The notes under the pieces: model-generated
What the model was told of the DNA's origin: nothing
The model's database searches: none
Seen by the model: the letters and a program-made list of their open reading frames with translations, nothing else
Translations under genes and position numbers: made by a program
Part shown: positions 19,223-27,207 of the stretch, piece after piece
Numbering within the stretch: position 1 is the first letter of the stretch
Layout: the number at the start of each line of letters is the position of its first letter
Assembly: GCA_020639115.1 (NCBI GenBank)
Contig: JACKHG010000002.1
Span: 1 to 64,000, forward strand
DNA length: 64,000 nt
Source: Phycisphaerales bacterium
Lineage (GTDB): Bacteria; Planctomycetota; Phycisphaerae; UBA1845
Reading direction: 5' to 3'

Positions 19223-21466
19223 TCACCATCCGGCTGCCGCGCCCTGCAACATTGCGAAATCCTTTAAATCCACGAAACCGTCACTGTTTCCGTCAAATGC
19301 CGCGAGACAACCCGCGGCCAGCGGCGGAACCGGCGCCGCCGCCGGACCCGCCAGACAACCGATCAGCGCCATGCGGTCCGCTCCATCGACGTCGCCGTCC
19401 GCGTCGTAGTCGCCGAAGGGCGGCGCCGCGCGAAAGGCGATGAAGTCGCCGTACTTGAGCACCGTCGCCGCGCCGAGTGCCGCGCCATCCCAGGCATTGC
19501 CCCCAGCCGCACCGACAAACTCGTCGTAGCGCTGGCCCGTCGACGCGTTGAAGACGTTGGCGACCAGACGCAACTCCCGCCCCGGAGCGGAAGCGAGGTG
19601 CGCGAGCCGCAGGGACACCTCGCGAACAGCCCCGCTGCCCTGGTAATGCACCTCGTCGCCGCCGTTCACATCCGTCGCAGCCCCCAGCACGGCACCGTTG
19701 ACCAGGCGATGACTGCCCGTCCGCAACTCGTAGATCGCCACCGCGTTCGGGAGCACGCAGATCGCGTAGTCCGCGAGGAAACCCAGCGCAAAAAACAGGT
19801 CGCCGCGTTCGCCCGAGGCCCCCTTGCCGGAGGCCATCCGCCGCCCCATGTCCGCCGTATCCGCAAGCGCATACGTCGCATGGAAACCACCCGGCCGGGA
19901 GTCAACGTAGATGACGACGCCGGTGGAGCCGGACGCGGGCCAGTTCGCGTGACTTTCGATCCCGATGTTCAACCGCCCGAACTGGTCCGAGTCGAGGTGG
20001 AGCGTGGAGTCCTGGCCGAGCAGGTCGCCGTAGCCGCTGTTGATGCCGCGCGCGGCAACGGAGTACTCCCCAGCGGCGATCACGCCGTCGGCGTCCGCGG
20101 CTGTTCGCGTGTCATCCGCAAGCTGCGCGATGCCCGGTCCGGGATCGCTCGGCACCGAGAAGCGCACCCAGTCGATCTCGTGGTACTGCGGGAAAACCGA
20201 AGTGGCGTCCGGCGTGCCCGGCCAGTCGCCACCCACGGCTGTATTGAGCGTGAGGTACATCGGCTCCGCCGGAACCTCGGAGCGCGCCGTCGCGGCGCGG
20301 ACCACATCGTCGACCAGCCAGTACACCGCGCCCGGCCACCACTCGATCGCGAAAGTGTGGTAGTCCTGCGTGTAGTCGGGGCCCCAGTAGGCCGTGCTCA
20401 CCGTCTGCCCGATGTCCCAGGGGGACGTTCCGGGCGGCACGGGTCCCCAGTGCATGCTCATCACCACCCGCGTTGGCTGGGTGCCGATGGCCTCCATGAT
20501 GTCGATTTCCGGCGGCCACACCGGGCGGATCGGCAGCATCCAGTGGGCCGGCCACATGCCCTTGGTGCCGGGCAGACGGGCGCGCACTTCCCAGCGGCCA
20601 TAGACCGCCGCGAACTTGCCCCGGCTGTCCACGAGCCCCGACGTGTAGTCGAACTGCCGCCAGTTGCCCGCAGTGTCGAATCCCCAGAAGGTGCGCGCCT
20701 GGCTGCGGAGCGTGAGGACGCTTTCGCCGCCGGTGCCCTGCGGATTGATGTAGACATCCTCGGGCGTGTAGTACTGGAGTTCGTTGTTCTTGATGAGGTG
20801 GACGTCCTCGATGCGCCACTTGGCCGGATCGACCGCGGGCCCGTCGAATTCGTCGCGCCAGACAACATCCCAGCCACTGGGCGCGTCGGTGGTCGCGAAC
20901 GTGACGTCGTCCACGACGCCGGCGCCGGCGGCTCCGTCCACTTGTGTGAAGACGAAGGCGATGCGCGCCTCGACCGTCCCTGCCGGAGCGACGGCCTGGA
21001 GGTTGTACTCGGTCCACGTGCCGACCGGGGATGATGCGTCCAGCACGGTGATCGAGCCCTCATCGAGGAAATCGCTACCGCCGTAGCTCCCGCCGGTCAC
21101 GCGGTAGAATTCGATCTTCATGGCGAGCCGGTTGGCCGTGCCGGTGAGCGTCGTGCCGGCGTTCTGCCGCACGAAGCCGCGCGCCTGCCACACCTGTCCG
21201 GCGCTGGCGACGTGGCTCTGATAAAAGCCGGTGTAGTTGGGATTGCCGCTGTTGCTGCCCGCCACCGCCGCGGCGTAGGCGCCGCTGCGCGGACTGAAGC
21301 CCGCGACCGTCACGACCGTCCCGAACGTCGTCCATCCGTTGAAGTCGCCGGTCTCGAAACCGCCGTTGAGCAACTGGGCGCGGGCCGGTTGTGCGCACAG
21401 TGCGATCGCCACGGCACCAGCGGCGCCGAGTGAGCAGATCCTCGATTTGGCGTACGTGGCCTTCAT
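19223..21466 (-). CDS. GH16 family beta-glucanase with dockerin-like tag
   Basis: A 747-residue secreted enzyme. The signal peptide ends QPARAQ. An N-terminal jelly-roll, carbohydrate-binding-like domain follows (LNGGFETGDFNGWTTFGTV). The GH16 catalytic domain (about residues 205-460) has the hallmark EIDIMEAIG, with nucleophile and acid/base glutamates, plus flanking GMWPAHWMLP and DYHTFAIEWWPGAVYW. A further beta-rich domain and a dockerin-like C-terminus (DYDADGDVDGADRMALIG, then GNSDGFVDLKDFAMLQ) complete it. GH16 enzymes cleave beta-1,3 or beta-1,3/1,4 glucans such as laminarin; the exact specificity cannot be read here. The ATG at 21466 has GGAG upstream. Same strand as the LacI and prepilin-like genes, with a 164-base gap that could hold its own promoter. 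Confidence 0.9.
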   Translation of the reverse strand: MKATYAKSRICSLGAAGAVAIALCAQPARAQLLNGGFETGDFNGWTTFGTVVTVAGFSPRSGAYAAAVAGSNSGNPNYTGFYQSHVASAGQVWQARGFVRQNAGTTLTGTANRLAMKIEFYRVTGGSYGGSDFLDEGSITVLDASSPVGTWTEYNLQAVAPAGTVEARIAFVFTQVDGAAGAGVVDDVTFATTDAPSGWDVVWRDEFDGPAVDPAKWRIEDVHLIKNNELQYYTPEDVYINPQGTGGESVLTLRSQARTFWGFDTAGNWRQFDYTSGLVDSRGKFAAVYGRWEVRARLPGTKGMWPAHWMLPIRPVWPPEIDIMEAIGTQPTRVVMSMHWGPVPPGTSPWDIGQTVSTAYWGPDYTQDYHTFAIEWWPGAVYWLVDDVVRAATARSEVPAEPMYLTLNTAVGGDWPGTPDATSVFPQYHEIDWVRFSVPSDPGPGIAQLADDTRTAADADGVIAAGEYSVAARGINSGYGDLLGQDSTLHLDSDQFGRLNIGIESHANWPASGSTGVVIYVDSRPGGFHATYALADTADMGRRMASGKGASGERGDLFFALGFLADYAICVLPNAVAIYELRTGSHRLVNGAVLGAATDVNGGDEVHYQGSGAVREVSLRLAHLASAPGRELRLVANVFNASTGQRYDEFVGAAGGNAWDGAALGAATVLKYGDFIAFRAAPPFGDYDADGDVDGADRMALIGCLAGPAAAPVPPLAAGCLAAFDGNSDGFVDLKDFAMLQGAAAGW

Positions 21467-21630
21467 CGCTCGGAACTCCGCCCGCCCTGGCGTTCTTCGA
21501 CGTGCCGATCCCGGCAGCCGACTGCTGTTCTCTCTCGCCCGGCCGGCCGCAGCCCTGCGGCGGTGATGCATCGGTGTACGCCAGCGAGGCCATGCGACGA
21601 TCGCGAGCGCTACCCAGTACCCCCCAGCGC

Positions 21631-22755
21631 CTAGCGGAACGTGGTCACCACGTCGTGCGGCTGATAGGGTGAAACCCGAACCGACGGCGAAAACTCAGTG
21701 GGCTTACCACTGGAGTCGAACTTCGTAGGCTGGATGCTGGCGCCATGGCCGTCGCAGTACAGCACGTTCAGCCGGCCCTTCGGGTGGCGCTTGCGGGGAA
21801 TGCGATCGGAGGCCAGCCCGCCCTCGCTGGCGTCGCTCTTCATCGCGTCGCCCAGGTAGGGACCGTAGGCCTTGGAGCTCAGCACCAAGTTGGAATTGCC
21901 CGCGGTGCTCTCCTCCTGCTCGGAGCTGTCGCGGCCCGCCTCGAAGACGAGTCCCACGTCACCCGGCCGGAACACCTTGTCCAGGTTGCCCTGCAGGCGC
22001 CGGCCGGCTGCGAACGACTTGCACTGGGCCGTACTGGCTTCGCCGCGGCAACCGAACCAGCCCCCGCCGATCTGCACGGCGCGCCAGCAGCCCGGGTTGT
22101 TGCCGCTGTAGCCGTTCTCCGCACCGACGATGTCCTCGTTGACGGCGAAGCTGAGGCGCCCCCAGTACGACATGCCCGACTGGCTCGAGATGGGATTGGA
22201 GGGATCACCGCTGCCCTTCAGGCCGTCGGTGGGGTTCGCCGCGCCCGAGCCCATCAGGTTCTTGGGATAAAACGGGGTGGCGACCACGACGCGGTCCGAC
22301 GGACACACCACGTTCTCCAGCACCTTGTTGATCCATTGTTCCTTGGTGAGGGCGTCGGCGTAGCTCGTGGCGCGCACGCCCCAGTCCCAGTTGTTGCGCA
22401 TGGCGATGCCGGAGCCCTGGGCGATCGCGACCGGCCAGGCGAGCAGCTCGTTACCCACGCCATACTCGAAACGCGACCGGTCCGGGTCCGCGATGTTGAG
22501 GCCGACCTCGTCCGTGGCGATCTGGAAGCGCTGGTTGTGGTCGTTCGCGAAGGTCATCGCGGCCTGCCCGGTGCCGCGGATGTGCGCCAGGCAGGTGGCG
22601 AGCTTGGCCTGGTCACGCGCCGCGCGCAGCGACGGCAGCAGTATCGAGATCAGCAGTGCGATGATGGAGATGACGACGAGCAGCTCGACGAGGGTGAAAC
22701 CGCGCGCGACGGGGGCCGTGCGCAGCGCCCGATGATGCGGTATTCGATTGAACAT
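21631..22755 (-). CDS. Prepilin-like protein with type IV N-methylation motif (planctomycete DUF1559-like)
   Basis: A 374-residue protein with a prepilin N-terminus: a short basic leader, then GFTLVELLVVISIIALLISI, with cleavage expected after the glycine. The large C-terminal domain ends with the RLNVLYCDGHGASI motif seen in planctomycete and Lentisphaerae proteins of this type. Members are abundant in planctomycetes, often beside carbohydrate-active genes; their role is not settled (pseudopilus-like surface display or secretion has been proposed). The start at 22755 is chosen because AAGGA lies eight bases upstream, although an in-frame ATG at 22773 is open. It begins 36 bases after the LacI gene stop, so both are probably co-transcribed. 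Confidence 0.88.
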   Translation of the reverse strand: MFNRIPHHRALRTAPVARGFTLVELLVVISIIALLISILLPSLRAARDQAKLATCLAHIRGTGQAAMTFANDHNQRFQIATDEVGLNIADPDRSRFEYGVGNELLAWPVAIAQGSGIAMRNNWDWGVRATSYADALTKEQWINKVLENVVCPSDRVVVATPFYPKNLMGSGAANPTDGLKGSGDPSNPISSQSGMSYWGRLSFAVNEDIVGAENGYSGNNPGCWRAVQIGGGWFGCRGEASTAQCKSFAAGRRLQGNLDKVFRPGDVGLVFEAGRDSSEQEESTAGNSNLVLSSKAYGPYLGDAMKSDASEGGLASDRIPRKRHPKGRLNVLYCDGHGASIQPTKFDSSGKPTEFSPSVRVSPYQPHDVVTTFR

Positions 22756-22791
22756 GGCGTGATTCCTTCTCATGTGATGCCTGCCGATATC

Positions 22792-23889
22792 CTAGCGCTT
22801 TTCGTGTAACGCCCCATCGCCGTTGCGGGCACCGGCCGGCCGGGGAGCCACCGCGCGGTGGCGGGCCAGCGAAAGCACCGGCGCCGTCTGGGCCGGGGGC
22901 GGACCTGTCGAATCGTGAACCTCGAAGAACGTGGGCAGCGACTTCTGCAGCCCCTTGCGAACGGCCCCGTCGCGGATCATGCGCGTCAGCAGCAGCGCCG
23001 CCTCGAAGCCGATGGTGTAGGCGTCCTGACAGACGGCGGTCAAGGTGGGGTAGACGCTGAAGCGCAGCTCGGTGTCGTCGAAGCCGATAATGGAAATATC
23101 ATTGGGGATGTTCAGGCCCAGCTCGTGGGCCATGCGCACCGCGCCGACGCCCATCATCGGGTCGGCGATGTAGACCGCGGTGGGCCGCTCGGGCATGCTG
23201 GCGATCATCTTCATCACCGTCTCGCCGCCCGCGAGCGTGTACTGATGACGGAACACCCAATCGTCGCGGAAGTCGAGATCGTGGTTCGCGAGCGCCTCGC
23301 GGTAGCCCTCGAGGCGGTCGTTGTGGTCGCGGTCGGGAACGTTGTGCACCGCGAAGGCGATCCGGCGGTGGCCGAGGGCGATCAGGTACTCCACCGCCCG
23401 CCGGCTGTCCGACTTGGACTCGCAGTCGATGCAGCAGACGCTGTCGTCCTCGAAGCGTTCGCTGATGACGATATGGGGAAACCCTTCCTTGGCGATGTCG
23501 CGGCAGATGTCGCGGGACTCGGCCATGGTGCGGATGATGACGCCGCGGACGCCCTTGCGCATGAAGAACTGCGAGTAGGTCTCGTCGGTGCGCTTGTCGC
23601 GGCGCAGGTCGAGCACGACGACGTCGAAGCGGCATTCATCGACGCCCTGGGCGACGCCGGCGAGGACGGCGCAGTCGTACGGGTGGTTGATGGTCTGCTC
23701 GCCCAGGTAGACGAAGCCGAGGTTGGTGGTGTTGCGGCGGCCCACGGTGGCGACGTAGCCGAAGCGGTTGGCGACGGCGAGGACGCGCTCGCGGGTCTTG
23801 GGATTCACCGTGTTGTCGTTGTTGAGGGCGCGGGACACGGTGGTGATGGACACCCCGGCCTGTTCGGCGATTTCGCGGACACTGGACAC
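22792..23889 (-). CDS. LacI-family transcriptional regulator
   Basis: A 365-residue repressor. The N-terminal LacI helix-turn-helix is canonical (VREIAEQAGVSITTVSRALN, then a hinge region). A periplasmic-binding-protein-like sensor domain follows, with typical LacI segments GVRGVIIRTMAES, ALGHRRIAFA, GFDDTELRFSVYPTLTAV. The start is a GTG at 23887-23889. A perfect inverted repeat at 23920-23938, about 30 bases upstream, is a candidate autoregulatory operator. As first gene of a minus-strand run with a prepilin-like protein and glycosidases, it probably controls polysaccharide utilisation in response to a sugar. The effector is unknown. The C-terminal 30 residues form a non-conserved proline/arginine-rich tail. 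Confidence 0.92.
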   Translation of the reverse strand: MSSVREIAEQAGVSITTVSRALNNDNTVNPKTRERVLAVANRFGYVATVGRRNTTNLGFVYLGEQTINHPYDCAVLAGVAQGVDECRFDVVVLDLRRDKRTDETYSQFFMRKGVRGVIIRTMAESRDICRDIAKEGFPHIVISERFEDDSVCCIDCESKSDSRRAVEYLIALGHRRIAFAVHNVPDRDHNDRLEGYREALANHDLDFRDDWVFRHQYTLAGGETVMKMIASMPERPTAVYIADPMMGVGAVRMAHELGLNIPNDISIIGFDDTELRFSVYPTLTAVCQDAYTIGFEAALLLTRMIRDGAVRKGLQKSLPTFFEVHDSTGPPPAQTAPVLSLARHRAVAPRPAGARNGDGALHEKR

Positions 23890-23919
23890 CGCAGAGCTCC
23901 CTGAGGCAGCAGGCTTAAC

Positions 23920-23938
23920 AACAGTTGCTGGAACTGTT
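23920..23938. promoter_or_regulatory. Candidate LacI-type operator
   Basis: A perfect inverted repeat AACAGTT-gctgg-AACTGTT lies just upstream of the GTG start of the LacI-family gene. The half-site AACAGTT recurs at 24172-24178 within CAACAATGAAACAGTTG, which itself has CAAC/GTTG ends. Position and symmetry suggest autoregulation, but operator identity is inferred. Confidence 0.45.
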
Positions 23939-23989
23939 TCAATCGGCAGATTAGCAACTTTCCATGAGCAGTGTCAAGCGGATTACAGC

Positions 23990-24268
23990 GCGCATACCCG
24001 CACAACCACCCGCAAAAATACCGATCCCACTACAGGTTGGTAGACGCCAAAAACTCAGTAATCAAGACAAGCAACACAGAAGAAAAAGAGCTTCCGTGTT
24101 CACAAAATGAGACTGTTTGTCGATAAATAATAACTATGACGACAACAACAAGGATAAACATGCAACAATGAAACAGTTGTGGGTGTTTTCTGCCAAACGG
24201 CAGCACAACTCGGACGTTCACCCAGGCAAGAAACTGCGGCCAAAACGGTCAGCCACCCACCAGCCCCC
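23990..24268. other. AT-rich intergenic segment without a gene
   Basis: Between the LacI gene (minus) and the next minus-strand gene lies a stretch that is visibly poorer in G and C than the flanks, with A-rich runs around 24060-24180 (for example GATAAATAATAAC at 24122-24134). No open frame has a ribosome binding site. It probably carries the promoter and regulatory region for the lacI transcript. Confidence 0.5.
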
Positions 24269-24820
24269 TCACGCTACCGCCTCGTCACGCGTGCTCACCG
24301 TGTCACGCCAGTGGTGGACCAGCGTCGCCAACGCCCAAACCGCACCAATCGCGTACGTCACCGCGGCACCCGATAACCAGTACCAATACTGCCCCGACGG
24401 GTCCGCCTCGGCGTGATCCAGCAGCCGCTGCACCGCCATCGCGATCGTGATCACGTAGTACACGAAAAAGATCACCACGAAACACGCCACGAACTGCTTC
24501 TCGATCAACCGCGTACGCATGCTCGATTCGAGCCAGGCCTCCCAGCCCTCGACCTTGAAAACACCCTGCTCGACACGCTCGCGGATGTACCGGCCCGCAC
24601 GCATCATGTTGCTCTGCTCCAGCACAAACATCACGATGAGCAAGAGCACCGAGTACGGCACCAGCAACCACACCAGCCTCGCGGCGTCGTACGCGAGGTA
24701 GCTCAGAACCGGCACGCCAAAGAGGCCCATCGTGACGATCCAGAACAGCCGCGACCGGCTGGCCTTGATCTCTTCCCGCAACGTGAGGAACTCATCCCGA
24801 TGAAAACGATAGACGTTCAT
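24269..24820 (-). CDS. Four-helix membrane protein of unknown function
   Basis: A 183-residue protein with an N-terminal charged helix (MNVYRFHRDEFLTLREEIKA). Two pairs of hydrophobic segments follow, at about residues 28-75 and 118-170, separated by an amphipathic cytoplasmic-looking stretch (RAGRYIRERVEQGVFKVEG). No recognised family or catalytic motif. The ATG at 24820 follows GGAGCTGCAC, giving a reasonable ribosome binding site; the upstream extension of the open frame is arginine/proline-rich and unlikely to be translated. It is divergent from the LolA-like gene, with the 303-base gap 24821-25123 between them holding no other gene. Confidence 0.6.
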   Translation of the reverse strand: MNVYRFHRDEFLTLREEIKASRSRLFWIVTMGLFGVPVLSYLAYDAARLVWLLVPYSVLLLIVMFVLEQSNMMRAGRYIRERVEQGVFKVEGWEAWLESSMRTRLIEKQFVACFVVIFFVYYVITIAMAVQRLLDHAEADPSGQYWYWLSGAAVTYAIGAVWALATLVHHWRDTVSTRDEAVA

Positions 24821-25123
24821 GTGCAGCTCCGCGTGGAGAGGTCGAACTGCCGGGCGCACGGACGGACGCCGCAGCCACCCGGCAGTCTACGTCCGCCTGA
24901 CGACACGGAGCAAGCACAAACGCTCTGCATACACGCGGCCCGCAGGGCAACCCAGGCATCGTCAGACGCGGCCCCAAGCCCGCGGCAGCCGTCCGCGAGC
25001 GGGTCACTGGCGGGTCACGCCCGCTGGCCTAGAATGGCGCGCGCAGCGAATTGGACTCACCCGCGTCCCGCCGACGTGTCTTACGAGCAGAGGGCGGGGG
25101 ATCGTCCCGATGGGAGGAAGATG

Positions 25124-25978
25124 ATGTACGTGGCATGGATACGCCGGAGCGGATGGAGCGTCGCCGCGCTGGCGCTGTGGGTCGGACTGGCGCCCTGCCG
25201 GGCAGACGAGCCTGACGCCCAGGCGGACGCCGCTGATACGAACACCTCAGGCGCAGCGGCGGTGCTCGCCGATTTCGAGGCTGCGGGGCGCGCGGTCGAG
25301 ACGATCCACTGTGGCGTCGTCTACTCGACACGCGACGCGCTCAACGAGACGGAAACGACGAAGCTCGGCACGATTCTCTTCAAGCGGTCGAGCGACAACC
25401 CGATGTTCCTGATCACCTTCACGAAGACCGTCTCCGACGGCATTCAGTTCCCGGCCAACGAGTGGTGGCTGTTCCGTGACCGCTGGCTCTGGGAGGCCAA
25501 GGCCAAGAGCAGCACGATCATCAAGCGCGAGCTGTTCGCACCCGGTGAGAAGTTCGACCTCTTCGACCTGGACAAGTCGCCGGTGCCGATGCCGTTCGGA
25601 CAGACGCGGCACGACGTGCTCGCCAAGTTCAAGGTTCGCCTCATGCCCCCGCAGGTCGGCGATCCGCAGAACACCGATCACCTCTACTGCGTCCCGCGGC
25701 CGGACAGCCCGCTCGCCCGCGACTACCGGCGGCTCGAGTACTACATCGCCAAGAGCACGCACCTGCCCGTGCGCATCGTGGCTGAGGACGCCAACCAGAC
25801 CAAGGTGACGATCGCGGAATTCAAGGATCTGAGCGATGGCGCGCGGTCGCAGGAGCCGCTTTCCGCGAAATCGATCAACGTGAATATTCCCGACAGTGCC
25901 TTCAAACTCCCCGACGAGACGAGCGGTTATCATGTATCGGTCGAGCCGCTGGAGGAGCGCAACCGAGCCGGAAGGTAA
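25124..25978 (+). CDS. LolA-like exported protein (outer-membrane lipoprotein carrier fold)
   Basis: A 284-residue protein with a signal peptide (MYVAWIRRSGWSVAALAL to about APCRAD). A mixed beta domain follows, resembling the LolA/LolB superfamily as found in planctomycetes: VETIHCGVVYSTRD, LGTILFKRSSDNPMFLITF, NEWWLFRDRWLWEAKAKSST. Such proteins bind acyl chains of lipoproteins or related lipids in a half-barrel. The start at 25124 is preferred over 25121 because GGGAGGA is then properly spaced. The much longer open frame reaching back to 24413 is antisense to the neighbouring gene and is rejected. Lone gene followed 42 bases later by tdh, possibly co-transcribed. The exact ligand is unknown. 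Confidence 0.6.
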   Translation: MYVAWIRRSGWSVAALALWVGLAPCRADEPDAQADAADTNTSGAAAVLADFEAAGRAVETIHCGVVYSTRDALNETETTKLGTILFKRSSDNPMFLITFTKTVSDGIQFPANEWWLFRDRWLWEAKAKSSTIIKRELFAPGEKFDLFDLDKSPVPMPFGQTRHDVLAKFKVRLMPPQVGDPQNTDHLYCVPRPDSPLARDYRRLEYYIAKSTHLPVRIVAEDANQTKVTIAEFKDLSDGARSQEPLSAKSINVNIPDSAFKLPDETSGYHVSVEPLEERNRAGR

Positions 25979-26020
25979 TTCCCGGGGCGCTGGCTCGCGG
26001 CAGAGGAGGCGGAGACTCGC

Positions 26021-27043
26021 GTGGTGCGCAAACCCGTTACGCTGATCACGGGGGCGAGCGGTGAGGTGGGCTACGGCCTGATCGAACGCTTTGCCCAATC
26101 CGGCAACACCGACCTGGTCGCGCTCGACCTCAAGCCCGTACCGGACGACTTGCGGGCGATGTGCGGCAGCGCGATCGCGGGCGACATCCTCGACCAGAAC
26201 CTGCTGCAGCGGCTGATCAGCGAGTACGAGATCCACGCGATCTACCATCTCGCGGCGCTGCTCAGCACGCGCGCGGAGTTCACGCCGGACACCGCGCACC
26301 GCGTGAATGTCGAGGGCACGCTCAACCTGATCAACCTGGCCCACGAGCAGTCGCGCTGGCACGGCAACCCCGTGCGTTTCATCTTTCCCAGCTCGATCGC
26401 GGTCTACGGCCTGCCCGACCTGCCCACCAAGCGCCGCGCCGGCCGCGTCCGCGAGAGCGAGTGGAACCTGCCGACGACGATGTACGGGTGCAACAAGTGC
26501 TACTGCGAGCAGCTCGGCCGCTACTACACCGAGTACTACCGGCAGTTGTCGGCTGAGCCGCAGTCGAGCGGCGTGGACTTCCGCTCCGTGCGCTTCCCCG
26601 GCCTGATCAGCGCCATCACGCTGCCGTCGGGCGGCACCAGCGACTACGCCGCGGAAATGATCCACTGCGCGGCTCGCGGCGAGCCGTACGCCTGCTTCGT
26701 CGGGGAGGACGCGCGGATCCCGTTCATGGTCATGCCCGACGCGATCAAGGCGCTCGAGCTCCTGGCCGCCGCCCCTGCGGAGAAGCTCTCCCAGCGCGTC
26801 TACAACGTGACAGCCTTCAGCCTCAGCGCCCACGAACTCCGCGACCGCGTGAGCAAGGCCTTTCCCAAGGCCGACATCACCTTCGCCCCGGACCGCAAGC
26901 GCGCCAACATCATCGACACCTGGCCGGCGGACGTCGACGACAGCCTGGCGACGAACGACTGGGGCTGGCAGCCGGACTACGATGTGGATCGGGCGTTCAC
27001 CGAATACCTGATCCCCACGATATCGAAACGCTACGAACAGTGA
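26021..27043 (+). CDS. tdh: L-threonine 3-dehydrogenase, SDR (UDP-sugar epimerase-like) type
   Basis: A 340-residue NAD-dependent enzyme of the extended short-chain dehydrogenase family. The nucleotide-binding motif is ITGASGEVGYGL at the N-terminus, and the catalytic Tyr-x3-Lys is YGCNK around residue 155. Segments HRVNVEGTLNLI and FPSSIAVYG are shared with GalE-like threonine dehydrogenases. It oxidises L-threonine to 2-amino-3-oxobutyrate, the substrate of the glycine C-acetyltransferase encoded directly downstream, giving glycine and acetyl-CoA. The start is GTG at 26021 behind AGGAGG. A general epimerase function is possible from sequence alone, but the adjacent kbl gene makes threonine dehydrogenase much more likely. 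Confidence 0.88.
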   Translation: MVRKPVTLITGASGEVGYGLIERFAQSGNTDLVALDLKPVPDDLRAMCGSAIAGDILDQNLLQRLISEYEIHAIYHLAALLSTRAEFTPDTAHRVNVEGTLNLINLAHEQSRWHGNPVRFIFPSSIAVYGLPDLPTKRRAGRVRESEWNLPTTMYGCNKCYCEQLGRYYTEYYRQLSAEPQSSGVDFRSVRFPGLISAITLPSGGTSDYAAEMIHCAARGEPYACFVGEDARIPFMVMPDAIKALELLAAAPAEKLSQRVYNVTAFSLSAHELRDRVSKAFPKADITFAPDRKRANIIDTWPADVDDSLATNDWGWQPDYDVDRAFTEYLIPTISKRYEQ

Positions 27044-27050
27044 TAGAAAA

Positions 27051-27178
27051 CGAAATGATGAATGCGGAATGATGAATGATGAATGGGTTGCCATCCACCA
27101 TGAAGTTCGTGTCGAGTTGAAACTGAACGGAGCACGAGAAAAAACGGGCCCATTCCGCATTCATCATTCATCATTCAT
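27051..27178. repeat. Heptamer repeats forming a long inverted repeat between tdh and kbl
   Basis: The left arm (27051-27087) is built of 7-base units ATGATGA and ATGCGGA. The right arm (27149-27178) is the reverse complement of the same kind of units (CATTCAT, CATTCCG). Each arm ends in GGG or begins with CCC respectively, so the two can pair across a 61-base spacer. The units resemble the short tandem heptamer repeats described in cyanobacteria and seen in other bacteria. The structure lies in the leader of kbl and might influence read-through. Confidence 0.75.
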
Positions 27179-27207
27179 CATTTCGTCATCCATTCGGGGA
27201 GCTTGCC

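Noticed and set aside
24413..25123. N-terminal extension of the LolA-like protein
   Set aside because: It lies antisense to the minus-strand membrane protein and a signal peptide with a good ribosome binding site begins at 25124.
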